From Pomphorhynchus laevis (Eukaryota; Acanthocephala; Palaeacanthocephala; Echinorhynchida; Pomphorhynchidae): a stretch of 64,000 nucleotides of DNA. The notes below the pieces were generated by a model. The model saw nothing but the letters and a program-made list of their open reading frames with translations, was not told the DNA's origin and made no database searches. Positions 9,960 through 20,940 of this stretch are shown here, piece after piece. The DNA is taken from NCBI GenBank assembly GCA_012934845.2, contig WNNJ02002029.1:1-64000 (forward strand). Reading direction: 5' to 3'. Position numbers and translations under genes: made by a program. The number at the start of each line of letters is the position of its first letter. The first letter of the stretch is position 1.

Positions 9960-11165
9960 TTTAATTGAATTGAAAAGTCATACTCAGCAAATTAAAATTG
10001 AATTTATTTTCAATATTTTTACATAACTAATCTGTTATCATCGGGAATATATAATTGGAATCAGTTAGTTAGTTCAGATAGCTCAGTTCAACTAAATGCT
10101 AACCTAACTATTTTATTTTAATCTTATATAAATAAAATTTTAATATTTAGAAATGATTTTTTTGGTATTTTTGAAGTGAATTTTTATCTAATAACTTATA
10201 TCCTATATAAGTTAAAATATTTATTTCTTAATTAGATATAAATATTATATCATATTATAAGTATTTGTAATAAGTATTAAATATCTTATTAAGGTAATAT
10301 ATAAGAATTATAATAAAAAATTATATTGTATATAATATTTTGTAATGTAATATTTATTTATTTTTTGTAATATTTATATTGATTTTGTATTTTATTGTAT
10401 TGCAAAGTCATACCCAGCAAATTAAAATTGAATTTATTTTCAATATTTTTAAATAAATAATCTGTCATCATAAGGAATGACATGCTCTGGGAATCTATTT
10501 CGAAAAGTGTCAAAACGGTAAGGAGTCAACAAATTCACATGAAAGTTTCGTGCAATTTTTAAACGACTAGCTGGATTCTATATAGATCATTCAAGTATTG
10601 CAGCATGTTGAAATATTAGTGCTCAGTGCCTTGCCCTGATGATCCATTGAAGATTGAAACCATCCTGTGAATTTGTTGACTATTTACCGGCCTGACACTT
10701 TTTAAAATAGATTCTCAGAGCAGGTTATTATCTGTGGAATGGAAGGATATTTTACTGCTATCTGCTTTAATCCTCAACATGTGTCTGCAAACTAGTGTAC
10801 GAATATCGTCACGAACCAGTTGCCACACTATCTAATCACGAACATTTTCCTGTTGCGCCCATAGTACTTAGTATAACCAGTTACCACACGATATAACCAC
10901 TATCATCCTGCGCCGACGTTAGTACTCAGTGGATCTTAAGAGTGCTGGCAATGAACACCAACGTTTTAGCATGATGTAATACTTGGATGGTCTTGATAGA
11001 ATCCAGCTAGTCGTAAGATAATTAATATAAAATATTGTATATAAAATATTAAATATTACAATTAAATATTCCTGATGATAACAGATTAGTTATGTAAATA
11101 TATTGAAAATAAATTCAATTTTAATTTGCTGAGCATGATTTTTCTATTCAATAAAATACAAAATC
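9960..11165. repeat. Composite foldback element with nested inverted repeats
   Basis: Several inverted repeats are nested here. Outer arms: 9973-10043 and 10407-10470 face 11070-11145. Inner arms: 10487-10545 faces 10668-10727 (about 60 bp, roughly four of five bases matching), and 10560-10610 faces 10957-11012 (CTAGCTGGATTCTAT in both). Between them is an imperfect ~62-bp tandem dimer at about 10808-10870 and 10871-10930 (CCAGTTGCCACAC / CCAGTTACCACAC). CCTGATGAT occurs at 10636 and 11069. No protein is encoded, so this is a non-autonomous foldback repeat. Confidence 0.7.
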
Positions 11166-11207
11166 ATTTATACAATATAAATATTACAAAATATTATAAT
11201 ACAAAAG

Positions 11208-11358
11208 ATTATTTATTAGTGGAGAGATTGAAGTAAAATATTTATTTAATCGAATTTTTAATAGCCTACTGCTATTATCTTCGAATATGATAGCAGTAGG
11301 CTATTGAAAATTCGATTAAATAAATATTTTACTTCACTCTCTCCACTAATAAATAATC
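11208..11358. repeat. Near-perfect 69-bp palindrome
   Basis: Left arm about 11208-11276 and right arm about 11290-11358 are almost perfectly complementary, with a ~13-base centre. The arms contain AGTGGAGAGA and ATAGCCTACTGCTAT. The near identity suggests either a recent origin or gene conversion between the arms. Confidence 0.85.
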
Positions 11359-12399
11359 CAATATGAGTGAACAATCAATTTATAATACAAAAGGTTATAT
11401 AAAAAAATAAATCTTATATATTATATCTTGATAAGATAATACTTATAATATGATGTAATACTATATCTAATTAAGATTAAAATAATTTAGCTTATATTAG
11501 ATAAAAATTTATTTCTAAAATATTAAATTTTATTTTTATAAAACAAAAATAATTGAATTGTTACCAATAATAATTGTTTAATTATCAAATTATTCTTTCA
11601 ATTAGCAATTATGTTGTAAGAAATCTTATTTTCTTTATTTCTTCTGGGTCATTTTACTAACTCTGATGATTACTTCGGCAGTTTTAAAATTGTTTTAATT
11701 TTATTTATTAAGCTTAAGCTGTCAGAACTCTTTGTTTGGACATTTGTATTAACTTACCTCTTGTTATTTTAAATTGAACGGAATTTACAAGTCGATTCAA
11801 AAAGTTATCTATAAAGAATTTTATGACCTTTAAATAATTTTCTAAAAATTTACAACACAAATATGGCCCTTTGTGAATTTATTATTAACAACAAATGATG
11901 TGGTTCTTACATTAAAGCGAGCATTCGTCTACGCCGCAAATATCCTTTTAGTTTCATATTTCGCATCACAACAATGTAGATTTCGATAGTACATAGGTTT
12001 TTGGTAATAGCACACAAATTCGTTATGATAATTATATATTTGGAAAGTCTTGTGTTGTTCACCGGGATTACTAAAAACTTGTGTGTTAGTAGTAATCTTA
12101 AGGTGTATTGAACTTGATGTCGTAACTAGAGCAGTTAGCAATAAAAGAAAAATGATTATTCAAGCGACGTTGAGTTTGATAGTTTAGCCGTAAGAAAAAA
12201 GATATAAATCAATATAATGAATAATTTGTTGAATGCACATATTGGACGAAAGTGTAAATTATAAAATCGATAAATTTTATAAAAATTTTACGATAAGCTC
12301 GATATATAATTTAAAAACATTCTATTGAGTATGCTCTTAAATCTTTATCTTAATTTGAGTTGAAAAACAATTTTCTGATTTTACTTTTTCCTTTAACAT
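11359..12399. other. A+T-rich spacer, nothing recognised
   Basis: No family motifs on either strand. The 70-codon minus-strand frame at 11929-12141 has no recognisable domain and is probably chance. Confidence 0.4.
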
Positions 12400-12775
12400 G
12401 CAATTCGGGTAACTTTTAAATAAGCTAATAATTACATTTGAGGGACATCTAATCCTATGCTTAGGCATCGTAAATTATTCATACGAAAAAATTCTTTTAT
12501 ATTTTGTTTCGGTCATACACAGTGACCCTTTTCAAGATAGTACTTGTTTACAACAAATTGCCTTCTCTCTTATTAGTACGGAAGAATATAAAGAAACATA
12601 TTGGACAGTAGACTGTTGGACGATATTGCATATGTCGTCTTAGCACAAATTGCCTTATTAATACGGAAGAATACGAAGAAGTTTTAGTTCATACTATCGA
12701 TGGGAATCCAAAAATTATAGTTATTTTACCATTTATCCTTTCTCCTTTTTCATTGATGTGCATATATTCAAACAT
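12400..12775. repeat. Dispersed repeat, copy 1
   Basis: Shares several hundred bases with 13330-13705 in the same orientation: GGTCATACACAGTGACC, then TTTTCAAGATAGTACTTG, CGGAAGAATA twice, and CTATCGATGGGAATCC. On the minus strand GGTCA...TGACC forms a stem followed directly by GAAAC (12507-12527). Confidence 0.75.
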
Positions 12776-13329
12776 TTTGGCAATTTATTTAATTTCGTAT
12801 TTATAACAAATTTTTAATTTGTTCTGTTAAAATTACATTTGTGGGTCATAAAAATAAATTAAAATTTTAAATTTTGCAAAGTTTTGCAAACTTGGCACTC
12901 CTGCAGCTTTCAAATAAATTTGCAAAACCTAGTAGCTTAATTTAAAATATTACATTAAAACGTGCCAATGTTATAATTGGAACGAGGTCAATTATAAATT
13001 GATAATTGATAATTATAAATTTATAATTAAAAATTCATTATCTTAACAATTTTATAACGACAAAAATAGCGTACCATTTGCTTGAACACAAAATTGCATT
13101 TTCCATTAATAATAGACTTTATCAATTTTATAAATTGTTTTGTCCAGAGTAAGTTATTTACTTTATAATATTAATTACTTTTTAATACACATTTTTATCA
13201 AGTTTGATATTAAAATCAACTATAAAATTAATAAAATCCTCAACTATTGAGATTGAGAATAATATTTCCAGAAAAATAAATTGCTATAACTACAACTTAA
13301 AATTATAACAAAATAACTAAAATTAAATT

Positions 13330-13705
13330 ATTTCTGTAAAAATTACATTTGTGGGCCATCTAATTCTTTGCTTAGGCGTAACAATTATCCACTCGAGCAA
13401 AGTTCTGTTTGTAAATTTTACACAAACGTTTCGGTCATACACAGTGACCCTTTTCAAGATAGTACTTGTTTACAACAAATTGCCTTCTATCCTATTATTA
13501 CGGAAGAATATAAAGAAACATATTGGACAATAGGCTGTTGGACGATATGGCATATGTCGTCTTATCACAAATTGCCTCATTAATACGGAAGAATACGAAG
13601 AAGTTTTCTTAGTTCATACTATCGATGGGAATCCAAAAATTAAAGTTCTATATTTTACCATTTATCCGTTCTCCTTTGTCATTGATGTGCATATACTCAA
13701 GTATT
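13330..13705. repeat. Dispersed repeat, copy 2
   Basis: Second direct copy of the 12400-12775 repeat, with a better preserved left part (ACATTTGTGGGCCATC, CTCGAGCAAAG). The TGACC-GAAACGTTTGTG end lies at 13425-13449 on the minus strand. Confidence 0.75.
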
Positions 13706-13835
13706 AAACGCCTTATTTGATTCTTTCACAAGTATGTTGACGTCGTCGAACTCACTATGGTGCGTTTTATTGAGGGAATGGTTCAAAATGGCAGATAATA
13801 TATCCCCTTTCCTAAAAAGCATTACGATGTTTCTT

Positions 13836-13968
13836 TATTCTAAGTTGTAATAGTCCTTTATTCTAAGGTGTAATTGTTTAAACGACCATTACATCTTAGA
13901 ATAAAGAAACATCGTAATTCTCTACTTAAAGACCATGACACCTTAGAATAAAGGAACATCGTAATGAT
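13836..13968. repeat. Small inverted and direct repeat cluster
   Basis: ACGATGTTTCTTTATTCTAA at about 13836 faces its complement TTAGAATAAAGAAACATCGT at about 13893-13912. A third unit (TTAGAATAAAGGAACATCGT) follows at about 13940. The spacers contain AAACGACC and AAAGACC. Confidence 0.65.
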
Positions 13969-13984
13969 CAACTAAACGACCGTT

Positions 13985-14290
13985 AAGATAGTTTATATTG
14001 GTGACCCTTTTTAAGATAGTAGTTTACAAAAAATGCCTTATATCTTATTAGCACGGGAAATACGAAGAATTTTTTTAGTCCATACTACTGATGGGAAAAG
14101 AACAAATTCGAAACTGTAAAATTATAGAACTTTTTAAGATATATTACTACCTTTTCCCTTTTCAAGATAGTAATTGTTTTCCAAGTATTGTCTTGAAATG
14201 GGTCACTGTGCATGACCGAAACGTTGTAAAAATTTATAGGAAAGAAGTTTTCTCGTGTGGATAATTTATTATGCCTGAGCAAAGTGATAA
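13985..14290. repeat. Dispersed repeat, partial direct and inverted copies
   Basis: A partial direct copy (GGTGACCCTTTTTAAGATAG at about 14000) is followed by an inverted copy. The latter includes GGTCACTGTGCATGACCGAA at 14201-14220, continuing GAAACGTTG, so here the TGACC-GAAAC end is on the plus strand. Confidence 0.65.
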
Positions 14291-14700
14291 ATAATTATTA
14301 GCTTATTAAATAAAGAATTCAATTTTTCATTTATATAGTTTTTAATAGTTTTAAATACTTTCCTGTTTGAGGTATCCAATCCTTTTTACCTTTATTGTAA
14401 GATTTATGTATAGCCAATTCAATGAAACAACATCAATTAAAATCAGTATAATTGAAATTTTGATCTTTTATAGATTTGTAAAATTTACAATAAAGTAAAA
14501 TTTACTTATATTTTGATTTATAATAGTGGTATTGTAGGTACAATTATCCATTTTTAAATATTAGAGAATTCTTAAAAATTGACGAATTTTAGGATTGATG
14601 TTGTGACTAAATTGTAACCCACTAAACTGTAATACTGACAATGATATATGCAGTATGCAGGGTTTTGTTATGGATATTATCAGATATTAATAATTATTAA
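14291..14700. other. A+T-rich spacer, nothing recognised
   Basis: No motifs or repeats of note on either strand. Confidence 0.35.
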
Positions 14701-16590
14701 TTATAAATAATAATTTATTGATTTGTATGTAATAATGTAGAGGAAATTTATTAGGGCACTGCGTCTCTCGACTTGGCCAAATGAAAGAAATTAAATAAAA
14801 CATTGTGCAACGACTTCATCTGAGATAATATCAATATTTGATAGTCCACCGCTAGTTCCCAACAGTCAAAGAAATTTAGCAGGTTTATCAAGTTAGCCGT
14901 AAACATAACCCATCGATCTCCTTCAAACATTTTTGCGCTAACACCGGGCACTCAAATACGTGGGATAAAGACTCACATCTATCACCACAGAAAAAACACA
15001 CACACGAAACTCCACGCTTATGGACAGGTATGAGAGTGCGACAAAACTTGTCGTGATATCCGTGTAAAGAAACCCTCCAAACGAGGGGGCGTTTAGAAGC
15101 ACACGGAGACTGCCAACTCGTTTGCGTATTAACTGGTGAAGTGTACAGATGATGATCTAGCTTGCTAACCTTATCTGTAAAGTATTTTTTATTTTGAATA
15201 TAATGTACCGTATCTTGTGCTCCGATCATATTTCGTAAATACTCCGTACATAACTCGACTTTAGATAAAACATAAACCGCAGTCGTCGAGCACTTTGAAG
15301 CGACGCCTACAACACGCTTAATGAATCTGCCTTTACATTTGTCGATCTGCGCAAAATTAGCCGTCGTGAGGTCTGTCCAGATTGCTGAAAGCGCGTACGA
15401 CAAAATCGGTAGAAGCATGACATGAAAATACTGAAGAGCACCACCAAATGAAAGCTTACCTAAACATTTAACTCGCGAAGTGGCTATGACGATTTTCGCA
15501 CATTTCTTTTCGATATGAAGCTTAAAAGACCACCTACTTGTCAATAGCATTCCCAAGTATGTGTATTGATTACTGAACTCTACCTTCCTGCTGTTTAAAC
15601 TAATCTCGTCATGTGAGCACAATCTGCCACCTTTACGAAACTTTACCTTTGTTTTATCGATATTGATTTCAATTAGATTATTTGAACAGTAGTTAGCTAG
15701 AGCAGTGGTTACGTTTTGAGCCGATTCCAGATCTTTCGTTAGAAAAACTAAGTCGTCAGCGTAAAGAACAGAACTTGAAGTTTGACATTCGTTTCTCAGA
15801 TGAGACGGCAAATCATGGATATAAACAGAGAAAAGGATAGGGCTGAGCGGATCTCCCTGCATCACACCGCGGCTAGCAATTATTGTGTCTGATGAAGTAA
15901 GTCCGTCGAAGACATTTAATGAATTGGCATAGAGGATATTGCACAAGAGTTTCAGCATACGACCAGATATCCGGAAATCCATCGACAATTTACGGGTGAG
16001 TATTTCTCGATTAACCGAATCAAAGGCTTTTTTAAAGTCAACAAAGATAGCATATAAATGACTCTTGCGTTCGAATTGTAATAACACTTGTTCACGAACT
16101 ACCTTGATTGCATCCACCGTTGATCGGTGAGGTCGGAAACCAAATTGTTCTGGCGGCAACAGATAATCACGGTGTTTCGATAATCGATTGGTTATAAGAG
16201 TGGACAAAAATTTATAGGTATGGTTTAGCAGGGCAATTCCACGGTACGAGTTGGTATCACTTATATCCCCTTTACCCTTATACAGGATTTTTATTACAGC
16301 TTGCTTCCATGACACCGGCATTTGATAACCGTATAGGATACAATTGAATAAATGTAGCCAATAACTCGATAATAAATAAAAGGAATCTTTAATTTGTTCA
16401 ACACAAAGTTGGTCAGGGCCGGCCGCCTTATTATTAGACATAGAAAAGAGAGCAAGTTCCAATTCGGGCAATGAAAATGGAGCATTTAGTTGGTCATTGT
16501 CACTGTCCAAGCATGACAGTGTTATCAGCGCATTATTATTACGACACATTGGGAGGTCATGTGAATTAACGAGAATATCAATAAATATAT
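14701..16590 (-). mobile_element. LINE family B, 5'-truncated copy
   Basis: Minus-strand LINE that keeps the reverse transcriptase and the 3' end but has lost the endonuclease and ORF1: upstream of about 16590 the sequence turns to A/T-rich DNA. The 3' region near 14751-14770 contains TCGAGAGAC, also present at the end of the related fragment at 27904-28420. Truncation at the 5' end is usual for LINE insertions. Confidence 0.85.
14888..16549 (-). CDS. LINE B reverse transcriptase, long open frame (partial)
   Basis: 553 residues open from an internal Met. Motifs in order: NNKAAGPDQL (about 39-48), YRGIALLNHTYK, QFGFRPHRSTVDAI, FVDFKKAFDSVNREIL, GVMQGDPLSPILFSVYIHDL, VLYADDLVFL, NQYTYLGM. The C-terminal end has a Cys/His cluster CVCFFCGDRCESLSHVFEC, typical of the zinc knuckle at the end of many LINE ORF2 proteins. 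No stop or frameshift lies within the remaining part, so the copy is fairly young or its master is active. The endonuclease part is absent. Clade not assigned. Confidence 0.88.
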   Translation of the reverse strand: MCRNNNALITLSCLDSDNDQLNAPFSLPELELALFSMSNNKAAGPDQLCVEQIKDSFYLLSSYWLHLFNCILYGYQMPVSWKQAVIKILYKGKGDISDTNSYRGIALLNHTYKFLSTLITNRLSKHRDYLLPPEQFGFRPHRSTVDAIKVVREQVLLQFERKSHLYAIFVDFKKAFDSVNREILTRKLSMDFRISGRMLKLLCNILYANSLNVFDGLTSSDTIIASRGVMQGDPLSPILFSVYIHDLPSHLRNECQTSSSVLYADDLVFLTKDLESAQNVTTALANYCSNNLIEINIDKTKVKFRKGGRLCSHDEISLNSRKVEFSNQYTYLGMLLTSRWSFKLHIEKKCAKIVIATSRVKCLGKLSFGGALQYFHVMLLPILSYALSAIWTDLTTANFAQIDKCKGRFIKRVVGVASKCSTTAVYVLSKVELCTEYLRNMIGAQDTVHYIQNKKYFTDKVSKLDHHLYTSPVNTQTSWQSPCASKRPLVWRVSLHGYHDKFCRTLIPVHKRGVSCVCFFCGDRCESLSHVFECPVLAQKCLKEIDGLCLRLT

Positions 16591-17705
16591 TTTTTGTATG
16601 TAATAATATATTTTACAAATTAATTTATAGATTTCAATTTATTTATAAAAATATATTTATTTATATTTATGTAGTAAATACTCTTGAGGTATGCAATTTA
16701 TAGAAACTGACAAATGCCAGTGCTTAAAAGATGGCTACTTCAGAGTAAATGAAAAATTCTAAAATAAAAAAACATCACAATTGCTTGAAAATTCAAATAA
16801 TTTACCGATTAACAATTAACAATCTTACGACTCTTGAACGAAGTTAAGATTTAATATATTTATAATGCTCGATAATGATATCTATCTGATATCGAAATAT
16901 TAAAATACCAAAAATTACTTGCTAAGAATGCTTTTTTAATCTTAACAATAAAAACGTAATAAGCATCGACATCTTACCATAAAAATACTCATTGCATTAA
17001 CAAACTCGTTTATAATTAAAGTTGTTTATCGTTGAAGGAAACGTTTAGCATTTAAGATCTCTGCTCAAATGTGTTCATAAATTATAAATTTATGAAAACA
17101 TTTATAAATAAATCACATTTTTTAAAACACCGAATGTTTTGTACGGAAGTTCGCATCTTTCAATAAACAGATTGAGCAAATATATTTTTTAAATATAAAT
17201 ATATTTATATAATTGCTGTCCGTATTTATATAATACGGACAGTAAATGCTATTTATATAATACGTATTTATATAATACGGACAGTAAATTCCAATATTCT
17301 AAACAAAATAATTTTTTAAAATGTTTAAATAAAAAATGTGTATGGGTAAATCGCTTTACTGCGCTTTGTGAGTTGCATAAAGGAAATGATTTATATTCGC
17401 TTTAGAAATAATTGCAATAACATTTAGACAGTGAAGATCCCTCAGATTTTCTGGAATAATGGAGTGCTATCATATCATATAAATCAAGTGATATGAAAAT
17501 CTAATAATCTTTTGATGTCATTACAAGTAAGCTTTTATGATTTGTGTTTTAATATTTAATAATTACTGCCTACGTATCTGTCATATTCGCTTGATATAAC
17601 GCATCTTGAGTTAAATGAAAAAAACAATCTCGAAGGGACATGGAGCTTTAATAATTTCTATAACCTACTATTTATCTCACGAAGTGCGTATTAGTTATCT
17701 ATTGA
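16591..17705. other. A+T-rich spacer with a hairpin
   Basis: No gene. At 17217-17290 CTGTCCGTAT...ATACGGACAG forms a perfect 10-bp-arm hairpin, and the ATACGGACAGTAAAT end is repeated once more. Confidence 0.6.
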
Positions 17706-18945
17706 AACAGGTATTTTATTAGAATAAATAGTTATTTTAGAGGTATATTGTTTTTAAAATCCTCCGGATCTAGCTATGATGATATAATATTGCTATTATA
17801 TTGCAATTTTGTAGCAATCCCCTCGATTACGTGAAATAGAGAATTACTTTTGCATTAATTTTCTGGTGTTTCCATTTTAGTTACGGTTACACACGAAACG
17901 TTATATTCGGAGTATGCATGGCAAAACATCTTTTGCACTATTTGGAATTAGGCTTTACTTACGTTGTAGCAAATGTCAGTTTTTTAAACCGAAACGTTCA
18001 TATCAGAACTACGTAACTTTTCAAAAAGGAGAGCTAACAACACATTAACGATGAATATACTAGTGATTGGGCTGTTGTTTGTATATTCTTGAATTTGTCA
18101 TCCTTAATTGCGTTTACGCAAGTGATATTTCATGTCACAATTTCAGTGAAATAACGTTCAATGTCAATAGCACTGCAACGAAATTGATAAAAAAACAGAA
18201 GGTCGCTTGATAAAGAGTCGATTCATTTTTATTAAAAGCAAAATCACATGCTCATGTTGATTTGTGAATGGGATAAGAACAATCAATGATTGATTCTAAA
18301 CTGATAGCAATTCCGAACTTTAAAAATAACTGATCTTGATATACTTTGTAAATTTTTTTAATTTTTGAGCAAGAACATTTTTGACTTTTTGAGTTCTGGA
18401 ACAGGAACAATAAAACATTATTATATTTTTAAATAGTTAATAATAATCCATTATTGAGAAAGAATTATTGAAACTGGATCAAATAATTAAGAAAAATTTT
18501 ATTTGAAATTCGCAAACTTCTGTTAGCATCTTTAGAAAATTACTAGGTAATTACCAGGTAATTTTCTGGAGATGCTAAGAGAGGCTAGCGAAATATCAAA
18601 TACAATTTTTATTAATTTTTTGATCCAGCTACAATAATTTTTATTTTATTTTTATATTTGATAGCTGCTAGTATCATCAGGTACAAAACGCACAATTTGT
18701 TATATTAATACAAATATCTTGCAATGAATGCTTTATCAAACATCTCAATTTAATTCAATCTGTAAATTTTAATTAAATAAAATGTTTGGTTTTTTTAGGT
18801 TTGGAACAGGAACAATAAAGCATTATTTTATTTACAAAAATGCTATTCTTGGCGAAAATTTAGAATTGAAAAAGCAGTTGCAGACGAAAATTCCGAATTT
18901 TCGTCAACAATTGCCAATTATGGGCACCTTTTAATGTACAAATAA
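17706..18945 (+). repeat. Duplicated segment A, left copy
   Basis: Recurs inverted at about 60780-62206 with few differences over more than 1 kb. It contains the foldback repeat at 18466-18620. An open 55-codon stretch at 17881-18050 follows a pyrimidine-rich AG and is kept open in both copies, but I do not recognise it. The empty site of a 255-bp insertion found only in the right copy is at about 18437-18462. Confidence 0.85.
18466..18625. repeat. Foldback repeat with two hammerhead-like modules
   Basis: Inverted arms pair around GGTAATTACCAGGTAATT: TGGATCAAATAATTAAG on the left faces its near complement ending TTTTTTGATCCA on the right. The right arm reads CTGGAGA - GCTAAGAGAGGCTAGC - GAAA (18566-18593). 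The same construction recurs at 39530-39670 and 61019-61190. Confidence 0.75.
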
Positions 18946-19639
18946 ATAAACAATGAGCACATCATTTGCTATGATGAATATCAAATGATTTCCATAGCAA
19001 ATGATCGTCCTCTGGGTCAACAAATTATAAGTGGCGTACCATGGATGGCTTAACTCCAAGTTGTCACGCTAGTTTTATAGTGGATCTGATTTCACTTTAA
19101 TAAGGATTATTTTAAATCCTAAGTCGTTTTAATTTCAAACATTTTTGTATGCCTTATTTAATATTGGAAAATCTTTTATTATAATTGAGCTTGGATTAAG
19201 GTAGCTAATAAATTCCTGTAAAGAATATATGATGTTAGATTATTTGCACTTTACCTCGTCTTAAACGTATAATCACATTGATTAGGTGTTAACTTTAATA
19301 CCCAAAATTAAGTCCATATTTTTGCCTAGTCAAGCATAAATTAAAAATGTAAAATGCTGAAATACACTACGACATTCTTAAGAACATCTTGAAATGTGCT
19401 TATACTCTTCAAAATGGATGGATTCACTTTGTTCTTTCCTTTTAGGTAAGTAATAACCTGACTAGTTCAATTGAATACCAAATAATGTAGTCTCTTTGCT
19501 CTTAGTGCACAATCTAGATCCCGACCTTATCATGGCTGAACTGCATGATTTTGAGGAGTTCTATAAGGTAAATAAGAGGTAATTTTTAAAATCTAAGACT
19601 AGTCGACGTATCTATTGCTATAGTAGATGCATTAGCGGA
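18946..19639. other. Spacer before LINE A copy 2
   Basis: No gene recognised. The inverted pair ATTTGCTATGATGAATATCA / TTTCCATAGCAAAT at about 18964-19003 is a small hairpin. Coding-like LINE sequence starts gradually at about 19500-19650. Confidence 0.4.
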
Positions 19640-20139
19640 CACCAGGGATAAGTTGACTGGACGGTGGGAGCTCGTGTAGAACTCGTTAGTTCTCGGCTTT
19701 TCTCAAAAAACTGGATCTTCTGGAATAAAGGCTAGTGACTTAACTGATCTTAATCGGGAAATGAAAGAGATCCCTCCAATAAAAAAACTAGTTAACCTAG
19801 TGAACGTCACCCCTTCTATTTCAATACAGAAAAAAAACAATTCTTTAATGAATTCCTTAGGAAACTTATAAGCTTAAAACCTAACAGAATCATTATTAAT
19901 TCCGCCAAAGTAATGCATAATTACTATAGAATTTCCTTTGTTTCTTCTAATATAGCAACCTCCTACACTGAATTCTTTAAAGAAAATTGTTCCAACAAAA
20001 CCAATTATGACATCAAAACTAATTATGGCATCTGTAAAGATAACAAATATACTTCTCGATCTAGAAAAAGATGATTTAGAAGAACTGAAAAAACGTTATT
20101 CTCTACAAAATATTCGTTTTATAAAAAATAGATAAGGTC

Positions 20140-20933
20140 AAAATATCCCCATTGCATTTGCGAACACTGAGGAGGACAATGCTTTTATTCTATCGAACTC
20201 TGTATCCAATCCGGTTATGGGCTGCAACCTGAATTTCACAGTGGCAAACACAGACAACCTCACGTTTCCACACTGTAATACCTGTCACAGGTGGGGACAC
20301 TGGAGCTCAACTTGTGGAAGAAAAAAAATTGCGGTGTCTGTGGATCGGACGATGTAGATCATAACGCCCGGTAAAAGTTTGATTTTAAATGTACTAACTG
20401 TGGATTCAAACACCATTCTTGATCAAGAAAATGCTCGGCTTTCAAAAATTACGTGAGTCAACATTCAATAAAGAAGAACGTACACTCTCCCCCACTAGGA
20501 CAAATACGGAGTGTGGCTCATCAGGAATTAATGTGGAAGAGATGTTTAGTTTCTTTAGATCGCTTCAAGAAGAAACAGTATGATCAATCCAATCGCTGAT
20601 TGCCCACCTGACGAGAAATACACCCTCGACAAAAGCCTCTCTTCCTGTTGCCATGACTTCCAAAAAGAGAACTAAATCAAATCTTCCTAATATCGATTCT
20701 AAAAGATCCACATCTCCTCCAAGAAATAATTACCTTCTTCCAAGACAGTGCCTCCTGTTAAGATATTCAAACAGCAATCAAACCTTTGAAGAGTGGCAGA
20801 CGCGGCAGCCAACATGGGAAATGAAGATATTGCCCGTTTGCAAGTGTCTTAACCTAGTCAAGCTGGGTGTGGGAAGGGATATCTTCTCACCTCCGGTTCC
20901 GACTAGGAGAAGACATCCCACTACAGCTAACTG
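20140..20933 (+). pseudogene. LINE A copy 2 ORF1 remnant
   Basis: Carries the zinc knuckle FPHCNTCHRWGHWSSTC at about 20259-20310 and a second Cys cluster (CTNCGFKHHS) at about 20390-20420. A basic linker (MTSKKRTKSNLP from 20653) and the conserved GNEDIA near 20818-20835 follow. Several frames are needed, so it is not functional. Confidence 0.75.
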
Positions 20934-20940
20934 AACACAA

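Noticed and set aside
10636-10665. CCTGATGATCC followed by TTGAAGATTGAAACC as another hammerhead core.
   Set aside because: CTGATGA and GAAA are present but the part between does not form a convincing stem II.
17706-18945. Segment A as a DNA transposon with terminal inverted repeats.
   Set aside because: No transposase and no matching inverted termini at its ends; it behaves as part of a larger duplication.
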